DNA from: an uncultured Chlamydiae bacterium
GTDB taxonomy: Bacteria > Chlamydiota > Chlamydiia > Chlamydiales > Rhabdochlamydiaceae
Reading direction: 5' to 3'
DNA: 12,818 nt
NCBI GenBank assembly: GCA_945957075.1
Contig: CAMFJP010000024.1
Location: 1-12,818, forward strand
In this document: positions 1 through 6,662 of the stretch, one piece after another
Numbering within the stretch: position 1 is the first letter of the stretch
Layout: each line of letters begins with the position of its first letter
The notes under the pieces: generated by a model
Seen by the model: only the letters and a program-made list of their open reading frames with translations
Databases searched by the model: none
Told to the model about the DNA's origin: nothing
Position numbers and translations under genes: made by a program

Positions 1-894
1 TATAATAGTATCGTTTTACGCTTGAATTGGCGTAATGAGAAAGAGATGTTAGACTCTGTTGCAATAGAACTGTCTCATGTTGCTTTAATGCATGCTTTAA
101 CTGATTTTCCCTTAGCTATTTTTGCTGCTAACAAAATACCAATAGAGGATATTAGGTTAAAAATGATTTTGGGTAGTTCTGATTTGGATCTTTTTAACAA
201 GTGTTTAGAGAGAGGGAATTTGGTTGGAGCTGAAGAGATTGCTAAATCAATGCCAGACAATGATTATAAGTGGCTAGCGATTTTGATTCTTTCTAATGCG
301 TATTTGGAGCAAGGGGATTGGACTCGAGTTAACGCGATTGTGCAGCTTTCTAACCCGTATTTCGCGCAAGTGGATTTGGGTAGGGTTAAAAGAATTGTCG
401 ATTTAATGCCAGACAATAATGTTAAGTGGCTAGCGACTTTGACTCTTTCTAATGCGTATTTGGCGCAAAGGGATGTGATTTCAGCTGAAGAGATTGTTGA
501 TTTAATGCCAGATCATGGATTGAGGGATCAAGTCCTTTGGAATATTTCCTATTTTTACTTAGGACAAGGAAATTTGATTCGAGCTAGAGAAAGTGCTGAT
601 TTAATACTAGATAATCTTAAAAAGTTAGACCTTCTTTTGTGTATTATTGATAAGTATTGTTATCCAGAATTTGGTCAAGAAATAAATCTGGATCTAGCTA
701 AAGAGATTGCGGATTCAATCCTAGACCCTGTGAAAAAATCAAGAGCCCTTTTGAGGGTTTTTTGTGTTTGTGGGGAGGAAAACGATTTTGATAGAGCTAA
801 GGCTGTTTTTGTTGGTTTGCGTTGGAGGGAACAACGCCAGGCACGATATTTCTGGCAGAAGTGGAACGTACAAACAACTTTAGATTCTGTTTAA
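1..894 (+). CDS. TPR-like helical repeat protein, 5'-partial
   Basis: The frame is open from base 1 to the TAA at 892-894, so the gene probably begins left of the window; internal starts at TTG 22 or ATG 46 (weak purine-rich upstream sequence) are also possible. The protein is built of about 35-50-residue helical units with recurring blocks such as MPDN..KWLA, LSNAYL.QGD and A.EI.D.M/I, which is the look of degenerate tetratricopeptide-type repeats common in environmental chlamydiae. Two units are nearly identical at DNA level (251-311 and 407-467). No signal peptide, membrane segment or catalytic motif is visible. It runs convergent to the T3S operon and looks more AT-rich than its neighbours, so it is probably not part of the secretion apparatus. 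In C. trachomatis the genes beyond cdsQ are a Pkn5 kinase and the CdsC secretin, so this is a different neighbour. Function unknown; a protein-interaction or effector role is only a guess. Confidence 0.65.
   Translation, partial: YNSIVLRLNWRNEKEMLDSVAIELSHVALMHALTDFPLAIFAANKIPIEDIRLKMILGSSDLDLFNKCLERGNLVGAEEIAKSMPDNDYKWLAILILSNAYLEQGDWTRVNAIVQLSNPYFAQVDLGRVKRIVDLMPDNNVKWLATLTLSNAYLAQRDVISAEEIVDLMPDHGLRDQVLWNISYFYLGQGNLIRARESADLILDNLKKLDLLLCIIDKYCYPEFGQEINLDLAKEIADSILDPVKKSRALLRVFCVCGEENDFDRAKAVFVGLRWREQRQARYFWQKWNVQTTLDSV
251..467 (+). repeat. Intragenic direct repeat, 52-codon period
   Basis: Bases 251-311 and 407-467 match with only a few substitutions, offset by 156 bases (exactly 52 codons). 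Both encode a P-D-N ... K-W-L-A ... L-S-N-A-Y-L block of the helical-repeat protein. A weaker third copy starts near 499 (DLMPD). The DNA-level similarity points to recent in-frame duplication rather than only protein-level constraint. Confidence 0.8.
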
Positions 895-950
895 AAATGA
901 TCGGCAGCGCGTAAAAAAATGCAACTTATACCAATCATACTTGAGCTTGT

Positions 951-2096
951 TTATCCAAGAAGTTTGATAATGCGAACGCCGAGAACCTCTCCAATTTTAA
1001 CAAGTTCACCATGGGCAACGCGTTTACCTGAAAGGGTGAGGTAGACGCCTTGTTCTGGATGGACGCCGAGCTCTAGGCTGTTGCCAGGGGCGAGTTCCAT
1101 GAGTTTTTCTAAGGTCATGTTGATGCGGGCAACTTCAACGGTGAGTGAGAGGGGGATGTTGTGGTGAGCTAGGTTTTCTTCTCGCTTTTCTTCATGTGCT
1201 GCTTGCTGCGACCAGAGGTGTTCTCCCTCTTCTTCTTCCCACTCTTCTTCGGATTTTTTTGGTGTTTCTGGATTGTCTGTCATAGTCGCCTCATAGTAAA
1301 GTGCATAATCTAAGATTTTAATTTTTTCCTCGCGGAGTTTAACGTGGAAAAGAGGGGTTGTGTGCGCAACGAGGGTGGCTGTGCCTTTATTGGTTTCTGG
1401 GTCAAAGGAACATTTATCGAGAAGTACGACACTTCCAGGGTGGACGCTTTTCCATTCACTATAGTTTAGCTGTGTGTGTCCGATTTCTATTTTGATGGGG
1501 AGGGGGGCTGTGTGTCTTAAGGGGCTTTGCAAGGAGGGAGGGGCTAGCGTGTGCTGTTTTAGGGCAGAGCGAAATGTTTCAGGGATGATGAGTCTTGCCC
1601 AAGCTGTTTGTTCGTGGATGCCGATTTCTATTTCTAGGCAAAGGGCGCCATCTAGCGCAAGGGGTTCTTGGCTTTCTTTACGCAAAGACAGGTGTGGATC
1701 TAAAGGGTGCAGGTTGTTAAAAATCTCTTGGGCTTTTTCTAGTAGAAAATCGTAGAAGCTCTCTTGCAAGCTTTGTCCTGAGAGACCTTGTGGTAGGGGA
1801 TCTGCCGATAATAGGTGAGCAGAGAGGATTTTTAGGTCTTCCGAGGAGATGGCAAGAAATAAATGTCCCTCTAAGGGTTTTAAGGAAAAGGATTGAATGA
1901 AAGGGGTTGACCCAAGGTCCGCAAAAAGGGTTTCTTCAGGGCGCCAGGTGCTGGTGTGTATTTTTGTTGTGATAGGCAGAGAAAAGCGATCGGATAGCTC
2001 TGCGTTCCATTCATCCCAAGGGAATGAGGAAGGGAGTAGAGGAATTTCTTCCATGACTGTTTTTTCAATGGTGGCGATCCAATTAAGGGGTTTCAT
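951..2096 (-). CDS. sctQ: T3S C-ring protein SctQ (CdsQ)
   Basis: SctQ forms the cytoplasmic sorting platform/C-ring under the export gate and docks chaperone-substrate complexes. The 381-aa length is close to C. trachomatis CdsQ (CT672, about 373 aa). The N-terminal ~190 residues are variable. A first SPOA-like module is at about 196-270 (PLPIKIEIG..., PGSVVLLDKC). An acidic linker (about 280-310, EEEWEEEEGE) follows, and a clear SPOA/FliN-type C-terminal domain lies at about 315-381, with the V.VA...M.L..L..L.PG..L.L pattern ending in I.VGV.I..L. The ATG at 2096 lies 14 bases inside the upstream sctP-like gene, suggesting coupled translation. It is the last gene of the minus-strand operon; no convincing hairpin terminator is visible in 895-950. 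An internal start at 1283 may give a separate C-terminal product. Confidence 0.92.
   Translation of the reverse strand: MKPLNWIATIEKTVMEEIPLLPSSFPWDEWNAELSDRFSLPITTKIHTSTWRPEETLFADLGSTPFIQSFSLKPLEGHLFLAISSEDLKILSAHLLSADPLPQGLSGQSLQESFYDFLLEKAQEIFNNLHPLDPHLSLRKESQEPLALDGALCLEIEIGIHEQTAWARLIIPETFRSALKQHTLAPPSLQSPLRHTAPLPIKIEIGHTQLNYSEWKSVHPGSVVLLDKCSFDPETNKGTATLVAHTTPLFHVKLREEKIKILDYALYYEATMTDNPETPKKSEEEWEEEEGEHLWSQQAAHEEKREENLAHHNIPLSLTVEVARINMTLEKLMELAPGNSLELGVHPEQGVYLTLSGKRVAHGELVKIGEVLGVRIIKLLG
1281..1292 (-). promoter_or_regulatory. Possible internal ribosome binding site and start for SctQ-C
   Basis: Within sctQ the coding strand reads GAGGCGACTATG: a GAGG Shine-Dalgarno core at 1292-1289, five spacer bases and an in-frame ATG at 1283-1281 (Met272). 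Translation from here would give a 110-aa product made of the acidic linker plus the C-terminal SPOA domain. Several SctQ genes (Yersinia YscQ, Salmonella SpaO, Shigella Spa33) are known to make such a second product. The site is inferred; the sequence alone cannot show that it is used. Confidence 0.45.
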
Positions 2097-2634
2097 GGCC
2101 GTGCTCTTTTTCTTGTTTTCTTTCTACTATACGGTGTTTTGTGCATAAAGAGGTATCAATTCTGTGTATTGCAAAGGGTTTTGTTTCGGAGCGTAGGGTT
2201 TCTATGATCTCTGCTGCATGTGAGCCTAAAAGAGCTGCGGCTTCGGGGCTACCAATAAAGTGGACGTTGAAGACTTTTGGAGCTGTGCTAAATTCTTGAA
2301 GCTGTAGCGTTGCTCCGCAAAATATAGAGTGTTCAAATTGAGGTCCTGTGAGCTCTACTGTGGTTTCACTTAGGTCCGTTGTTTCCATGATGGTGAGCTG
2401 GCATGTTAGTGTTTCTACGAGGGCAAGTAGCGCGGCTTTTTGAGAGCATAGCGTAGGGGTAGTGGTGGTGGTAAGAGTAGAAGAGGGGGGTTGCATTAGC
2501 GCCATGGGTGTAGGGGCTTGTTGGGGTTCTTGGTTTGTTTTTTTGTCTTTAGGAAAGGGTTTGGACGGTGGGGTTTTGCATTTTGGGTGTTGATATTGTT
2601 TGGGAGGGGGGCTGCCCGGTGTTTGTGTAATCAT
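2083..2634 (-). CDS. Second SctP/CdsP-like protein (short paralogue)
   Basis: A 183-aa protein. The first ~60 residues are Pro/Lys/Thr-rich and low complexity. Residues about 65-160 form a compact domain that aligns with the C-terminal domain of the adjacent longer SctP-like protein: roughly a third of ~84 aligned residues are identical, including GPQF and QEFSTAP in the same order and the ETT..L motif. It starts at ATG 2634, overlapping the TGA of the upstream gene by four bases (ATGA), and has a strong ribosome binding site (AGAAGGA, five bases before ATG). C. trachomatis is recalled to have only one such gene (CT671) between cdsO and cdsQ. The paralogue lacks the long proline-rich ruler part but keeps the domain that in SctP/FliK proteins contacts the export gate. 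It may be a truncated regulator or a split-off substrate-switch domain. Four cysteines are present (residues 19, 63, 77, 105) where the longer copy shows none. Confidence 0.8.
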   Translation of the reverse strand: MITQTPGSPPPKQYQHPKCKTPPSKPFPKDKKTNQEPQQAPTPMALMQPPSSTLTTTTTPTLCSQKAALLALVETLTCQLTIMETTDLSETTVELTGPQFEHSIFCGATLQLQEFSTAPKVFNVHFIGSPEAAALLGSHAAEIIETLRSETKPFAIHRIDTSLCTKHRIVERKQEKEHGHETP

Positions 2635-3779
2635 AGAGGTCCTTCTTTTGTGGAATCGTTTCCTATGCTTTCTTTTCTTTTAAATAGAGGCTCCTCTGTA
2701 GAGGTGGATTTTAGTCTCGACTCTAATCTATTCACGCGGAAGTTATATTCTCCTGTTTGAAATGTACGCATAAGAGAGTCCATGTGTTTATCAAATAGGG
2801 TGGTAGATGCTTGAGTTCCGAGGAGTTGGATGTTAAAACTTCCAGGCGCTGTACTAAATTCCTGAATTATAATTTCTGAGCCGAAAAAAACGGAAGAGGC
2901 AAATTGGGGTCCTTCTAGGCGGATTGTGGTTTCTTTAACTCCTGTTAGAGTCATGACGGTGATGACATCTACAGCTTTTTGAAATAGTGTGAACACTTCG
3001 TGAGGCAGTTGTGTGTGTGAGGGCGGTGGTGGCGGCGGTGGGAGCGCTTGTGGTAGTTGAGAGGGCGGCAGAGGTGCTACAGAAGCTTCTATAGGCTCTA
3101 GTTTTTTTTCTTCTTTTTTTGTGGAAGTCAAGGTAGGGGGTGGGGCTATGGGGGCGATAGGGAGTTCGGAGGGGGCTTCTTCTATAGGCTCTGGTTTTTT
3201 TTCTTTTTTTTTTTCGGTTGTTTTTGGCATGTGGAGTGTGGGTTTTGGGGACGCGGCCTCCTTTATGGGTGCTGGTATAGAAAAGGGCTCTTTTGGGGAC
3301 CCTGGCTCTATTAGATGTGAGGGGGGGGGTTCTTCGTGTATTTCTTCTGGGTGTACTTGGGGCTTTGCTTGCGTTTTATCAGCGGCGGATTTTGTCTGCA
3401 TTCTCGGGGTGGTGGTTTTGTGGAGGTCCTCTGGCTGGATTTCTTCTTCGGGAGCGTGGGGTGTTTCAGAGGGCAGAGGCGTTGTAGAAGGTGGCAAGGG
3501 GGTTTCTTGTAGGGACTTTGGGGTAATTGTAAGCGTTTGCGTAGATTCTGTAACCGGCGTTTGAGGTTGTAGTAGGGATTCTAGCATAAGTGACTCTGCG
3601 AGCACATCTTCTTCTGTTTCTTCACCTTCTCTTCGTTTGCGTTTTTTTTGTTCCTCTGGATCGATTTTATCGACTTTCATGAGGTCTTTAAACTTATCAG
3701 GTTCAGCTGGAGTGGCTTCTTTTTTTGGTGAGGGGTCTGGAATGCCACTTGTGCTTTGTATTTTGCGTACATCTGTCAT
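2631..3779 (-). CDS. sctP: T3S needle-length regulator SctP (CdsP-like), proline-rich
   Basis: A 382-aa protein in the position of C. trachomatis CdsP (CT671, about 283 aa). SctP/FliK-type proteins measure needle length and switch substrate specificity. Residues 1-65 are charged (KKRKRREGEETEED). About 70-260 is an extended Pro/Glu/Lys/Thr-rich stretch without predicted fold, containing a repeated KKxEKKxEPIE unit and a run of eight prolines near 246-253, consistent with a ruler segment. About 260-345 is a folded C-terminal domain (TLTGVKETT, GPQF, QEFSTAP). It starts at ATG 3779, overlapping the sctO stop by four bases (ATGA), with AAAGGGAA upstream. The coding strand has homopolymers A11 (3214-3204) and C9 (3329-3321). 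Assignment rests on gene order, composition and domain layout; sequence similarity among SctP rulers is low. Confidence 0.8.
   Translation of the reverse strand: MTDVRKIQSTSGIPDPSPKKEATPAEPDKFKDLMKVDKIDPEEQKKRKRREGEETEEDVLAESLMLESLLQPQTPVTESTQTLTITPKSLQETPLPPSTTPLPSETPHAPEEEIQPEDLHKTTTPRMQTKSAADKTQAKPQVHPEEIHEEPPPSHLIEPGSPKEPFSIPAPIKEAASPKPTLHMPKTTEKKKEKKPEPIEEAPSELPIAPIAPPPTLTSTKKEEKKLEPIEASVAPLPPSQLPQALPPPPPPPSHTQLPHEVFTLFQKAVDVITVMTLTGVKETTIRLEGPQFASSVFFGSEIIIQEFSTAPGSFNIQLLGTQASTTLFDKHMDSLMRTFQTGEYNFRVNRLESRLKSTSTEEPLFKRKESIGNDSTKEGPL
3088..3214 (-). repeat. Direct repeat in the sctP ruler segment, 31-codon period
   Basis: The sequence TCTATAGGCTCT followed by (A/G)G and a T8 run occurs at 3088 and again at 3181, offset 93 bases (31 codons). 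On the coding strand it gives two units of KK-E-KK-x-EPIE followed by a proline-rich spacer. This is the kind of unit that could change ruler length by in-frame gain or loss. Confidence 0.7.
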
Positions 3780-4267
3780 GAGGAGGATTCCCTTTTTTTG
3801 CGCGCATGAGAAAGGGATCCCATTTCATTGGTTTCTATTTCTTCTTTGCGACTGGCCTCTTTGGCCATTTCTTTATCCCACTCTTTGCGGTGCATATGCA
3901 ATTTTTCGACCTGTTTTTGTTTTTTTATGAAGTCTTGTCTTGCAATTTCTACCTGGTCTTCGGCAGCACGGACCTGTTTTTTTTGTTGATCTACTTTGAT
4001 TTCTTTTTGCTTGAGCTGTTCGTCTACGACTTTGAGATATGCTTTCATTTGTTGGATTTTTGTGGTTGTCGATCCTTTGTCTAATTCTTGACGTAGCTGC
4101 TCTAGTTTGTCCACTTTATGTTTTTTAACGTGGTCTCTTTCTTCTTCGACCTTTTTTAATTTTTCTTCTTCTTTGGCAAGAGCTGTTTTTTTTTCTTGGA
4201 GGGTGCGTTCTGCCTCCTCGTATTTTTTTTTCTTGATGAGGACCACCTGAGCAAGGGGGTATTTCAT
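3776..4267 (-). CDS. sctO: T3S stalk/coiled-coil protein SctO (CdsO)
   Basis: SctO is the FliJ-like stalk that links the SctN ATPase to the export gate SctV. From ATG 4267 the product is 163 aa, close to C. trachomatis CdsO (CT670, about 168 aa), and begins MKYPL..V..IKKKK as in that family (recalled M.RYPLEPV..IKK). Nearly the whole protein is a charged coiled coil rich in K, E and Q, with MKAYLKVV in the middle and NEMG near the C-terminus, both as in chlamydial CdsO. The ATG at 4267 is chosen because TAAGGT lies eight bases before it and it leaves a five-base gap after sctN. A longer in-frame start at 4321 would add 18 residues, overlap sctN and spoil the family N-terminus. The coding strand has two A9 runs (4231-4223 and 4194-4186). 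Confidence 0.9.
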   Translation of the reverse strand: MKYPLAQVVLIKKKKYEEAERTLQEKKTALAKEEEKLKKVEEERDHVKKHKVDKLEQLRQELDKGSTTTKIQQMKAYLKVVDEQLKQKEIKVDQQKKQVRAAEDQVEIARQDFIKKQKQVEKLHMHRKEWDKEMAKEASRKEEIETNEMGSLSHARKKRESSS

Positions 4268-4272
4268 CGGGG

Positions 4273-5589
4273 TTACCTTAGAAGAGTGCGAAGTTGTTGC
4301 AAGGTCTCTGCAAAAGTGCACCGCTCATCGACTGTTTGCTTAAGAAAACGATTGACTTTGTCGATGTATTTAATTGCAAAATCAACAGCTTGGTTGGATC
4401 CTGGTTTGTACTCTCCAATACGAATAAGGAGTTCGTTGTTTTTGTAGTTAGAGAGGATTTCGCGTACTTTTCCAATCGTTTGTAGGTGTTCTTTGTCTAT
4501 AATATGTGAAATAATGCGGCTGATCGAAGAGAGGACGTCGATTGCAGGATAGTGGTATTTTTGTGCAAGTTCGCTGGATAAAATAATATGGCCATCTAAA
4601 ATGGAGCGCACTTCGTCCGATACAGGTTCGTTCATATCGTCCCCTGCAACAAGGACTGTATAAAATGCGGTAATAGAACCTTTTTCTGCGTTGCCAGAAC
4701 GCTCAAGAAGACGGGGTAGGGTGGCAAAGACGGAGGGGGTGTACCCTGCGCGCGCTGGAGGCTCGCCAGCTGCAAGACCAACTTCTCTTAGCGCCCGTGC
4801 AAATCTTGTGACAGAGTCCATCATGAGGATGACGGTTTTGCCCTGTGCGCGAAAGTATTCGGCGATGGCGGTTCCAACGTATGCGGCGTTAATGCGTAGC
4901 TGCGCTGCTTGATTGGATGTGGAGACGATGACAACAGAGCGTTTCATTCCCTCTTCCCCAAGGTCGTTTTCTAAAAACTCCCGTACCTCACGGCCCCGTT
5001 CTCCAATAAGTGTGATGACGTTGATATCTGCTTGTGCGTTGCGTGCGATCATGCCGAGGAGTGTGGACTTTCCGCCGCCTGCTGCTGCAAAAATCCCCAT
5101 TCTTTGTCCCTTGCCACAGGTAAGGATCCCGTCAATACATCGTACGCCAGTGGCTAGAGGTTCTTTGATGACACTGCGCGTTAGGGGGTTTGGTGGGGGG
5201 TTAATGACAGAAAAGGTTTCGTGTAGATTGAGGGGGCCTTTGGTTGCTACATCAAGGGGATTGCCAAGCCCGTCAAGGACGCGCCCTAGCATTTCTTGTC
5301 CAACTTTAATGTTTAACGAGGTACGCAGAGGAATTACCTCCGAGGAGGGGCCAACGCCTCCCATTTCGCCTAAAGGAGATAGGTAGACTTCTTCTTTTGT
5401 GAATCCAACCACCTCGGCGACAAGGGGCTCTCCTTCTCTTTTAATGAGGCAGACTTCTCCCATTTTGACTTGAGGGATGATGGCTTTCAATAGCATGCCC
5501 ACAACTTCTGTGATTCTGCCGTGGACGGTTGTAAGCTCTAGATTTTCTAGGTGATCGATGAGATTGTCAAAAGAGGTTTTAGGGTCCAT
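4273..5589 (-). CDS. sctN: T3S ATPase SctN (CdsN)
   Basis: Hexameric ATPase related to FliI and F1-ATPase that strips chaperones and unfolds substrates at the cytoplasmic face. The 438-aa length matches C. trachomatis CdsN (CT669, about 442 aa). Residues 1-100 form the beta-barrel N-domain (GRITEVVG, GEVCLIK). Walker A is GIFAAAGGGKST (165-176, Lys174), as in T3S/flagellar ATPases. The catalytic glutamate is in GERGREV (Glu197), Walker B is VILMMD (253-258), the signature PARAGYTPSVFA..P.L.ER is at about 278-297, and SISR (Arg358) is the likely arginine finger. All key residues are present. The ATG at 5589 overlaps the upstream TAA by one base (TAATG), and the upstream Shine-Dalgarno is weak, so it probably depends on coupling to the preceding gene. 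Confidence 0.98.
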   Translation of the reverse strand: MDPKTSFDNLIDHLENLELTTVHGRITEVVGMLLKAIIPQVKMGEVCLIKREGEPLVAEVVGFTKEEVYLSPLGEMGGVGPSSEVIPLRTSLNIKVGQEMLGRVLDGLGNPLDVATKGPLNLHETFSVINPPPNPLTRSVIKEPLATGVRCIDGILTCGKGQRMGIFAAAGGGKSTLLGMIARNAQADINVITLIGERGREVREFLENDLGEEGMKRSVVIVSTSNQAAQLRINAAYVGTAIAEYFRAQGKTVILMMDSVTRFARALREVGLAAGEPPARAGYTPSVFATLPRLLERSGNAEKGSITAFYTVLVAGDDMNEPVSDEVRSILDGHIILSSELAQKYHYPAIDVLSSISRIISHIIDKEHLQTIGKVREILSNYKNNELLIRIGEYKPGSNQAVDFAIKYIDKVNRFLKQTVDERCTFAETLQQLRTLLR

Positions 5590-6221
5590 TATAGCTGCAC
5601 ATTGAAGATTTGCTTGATGCTATTAACAGCAGTACTTAGCAGTACGGAGGCATACTCTAGCTCTTGAGAGGCTTTATTTAATTTTACTTGCACAAGCAAA
5701 AGATCGGCTGGATTGAGGTTGTCTCCGCTCTCTTGTAATTCTTTTAGCTTATTTTGTGCGCTTTCTAGCTGCCTTTGACCGCTTGTAACGTAGCCTAAAA
5801 ATCTGCCAAAGGGGCCGACGCTTTTATGTTCTTCCGGGTCTTCTTCGTTTGTGCCCCCAAGTTTTCCATTGGCAGAACGTAGATATCCAACAGCGTCAGA
5901 GAGTTTGTTTTTTAGTAGGTATTTTTGCGAAGGTTTGAGTTTTAACTTTGGGGTATTGAAGTAATTCGAAAGGTCTCCTAGTGTGGATTGGGCAGCTTGA
6001 GCCTGTGCCATAACGGTTTGCATCGTAGGTCCTGTTTGGATCACTTTCCCCTGTGCCAGTTCCATAGGGGAGGGTGCTCCTTTTTGTCCAGCAGCCTGCG
6101 GTTCTTTGCCCATATGGGAGGCAAAATTGCTCCCTGTTCCAGAGCTAGAGCGTCTATCTTCTCCAATTGGGCTTGTGGCGCCGATGCGCTCTGTTGGACC
6201 TACTTGATCTGGTAGGGACAT
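5589..6221 (-). CDS. CT668-like T3S protein, candidate inner-rod SctI
   Basis: A 210-aa protein in the position of C. trachomatis CT668, between the YscG-like chaperone and the ATPase. Residues 1-80 are Ser/Gly/Pro/Gln-rich, as expected of a flexible export-signal region. About 100-165 is helical and basic. The last ~42 residues (N-P-A-D-L-L-L-V-Q ... S-x-x-L-L-S-T-A-V-N-S-I-K-Q-I-F) follow the C-terminal pattern of inner-rod proteins: Asp-Pro-x-(D/E)-L-x-x-x-Q, then a long amphipathic helix ending with V..(I/V)..L, as recalled for YscI and PrgJ. Yersinia yscI also lies just after yscG/H. The length is about twice that of known rods, and this assignment is inference. It starts at ATG 6221, overlapping the cdsG TAA by one base, with AAAGG seven bases upstream. 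Confidence 0.75.
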   Translation of the reverse strand: MSLPDQVGPTERIGATSPIGEDRRSSSGTGSNFASHMGKEPQAAGQKGAPSPMELAQGKVIQTGPTMQTVMAQAQAAQSTLGDLSNYFNTPKLKLKPSQKYLLKNKLSDAVGYLRSANGKLGGTNEEDPEEHKSVGPFGRFLGYVTSGQRQLESAQNKLKELQESGDNLNPADLLLVQVKLNKASQELEYASVLLSTAVNSIKQIFNVQL

Positions 6222-6649
6222 TATTTACCTTTGGGCTTTTGTACTTGAGCTGGTGAGGGCGCTTTTTTTACAAACTTGTCAACAAAGTCAAGAGCTGTTC
6301 CAGCTAGCTGCTTGACATCTGGGTTATGTGCTCCTTTTACAGAATCTGCAAGGATTTTTTCCCCTTTTGCCGCCTCTGTTGGTGAAAGGGAGAGGCTAAT
6401 GCCGAGAAATGTCTTTGCCATTTCATTATTCGGTTCTTTTTTCAGAACCTCTTCAAACATTGTGCATGCTTGTTTCAGCTCTAGTTTGCAAAGGTGCATA
6501 AAGCCAAGGCCAACTTTTGGAAGGCTGTCTTCTGGCTTTAAGAGTTCGGAAACTTTGAACAGTTTGCTTGCGGCATCTTCATCAGATTGGCCAACTGCAA
6601 TAAATCCAGCTTCCACAAAGAGAATAAAATCGTCTTTAAATTGTTGCAT
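6221..6649 (-). CDS. sctG: T3S needle chaperone SctG (CdsG), TPR-like
   Basis: A 142-aa protein from ATG 6649, similar in length to CdsG (CT667, about 148 aa). YscG-type proteins fold as three TPR-like helix pairs and, with YscE, hold the needle subunit unpolymerised in the cytoplasm. Helix pairs are visible at about 13-60 (AASKLFKVSELLKPED, KVGLGFMHL) and 60-95 (A.TMFEEVLKKEPNNEMA), with a basic tail ending KKAPSPAQVQKPKGK. A GTG six bases earlier (6655) is in frame; ATG is preferred because AAAGGA sits nine bases before it, but the GTG cannot be excluded. The gene lies 13 bases after sctF, and its TAA overlaps the next ATG. Confidence 0.88.
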   Translation of the reverse strand: MQQFKDDFILFVEAGFIAVGQSDEDAASKLFKVSELLKPEDSLPKVGLGFMHLCKLELKQACTMFEEVLKKEPNNEMAKTFLGISLSLSPTEAAKGEKILADSVKGAHNPDVKQLAGTALDFVDKFVKKAPSPAQVQKPKGK

Positions 6650-6662
6650 ATCCACCTATCCT

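Noticed and set aside
741..765. Terminator-like CCCT..AGGG hairpin followed by T6
   Set aside because: It lies inside the open frame of the helical-repeat gene with a four-base stem, so it is most likely chance.
895..950. Possible bidirectional terminator between the converging genes
   Set aside because: A T-tract is present on the minus strand, but no inverted repeat of useful length could be found.
3121..3564. Plus-strand 147-residue open frame opposite sctP
   Set aside because: Gly/Ser/Val-rich product is the antisense of proline/threonine/glutamate codons; no ribosome binding site or family resemblance.
4268..4321. N-terminal extension of SctO from ATG 4321
   Set aside because: It overlaps the 3' end of sctN by 49 bases, has no ribosome binding site, and the family N-terminus and a good ribosome binding site both point to ATG 4267.
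4913..5386. Plus-strand 157-residue open frame opposite sctN
   Set aside because: Antisense of a highly conserved ATPase gene with Arg/Pro/Ser-rich composition and no supporting context.
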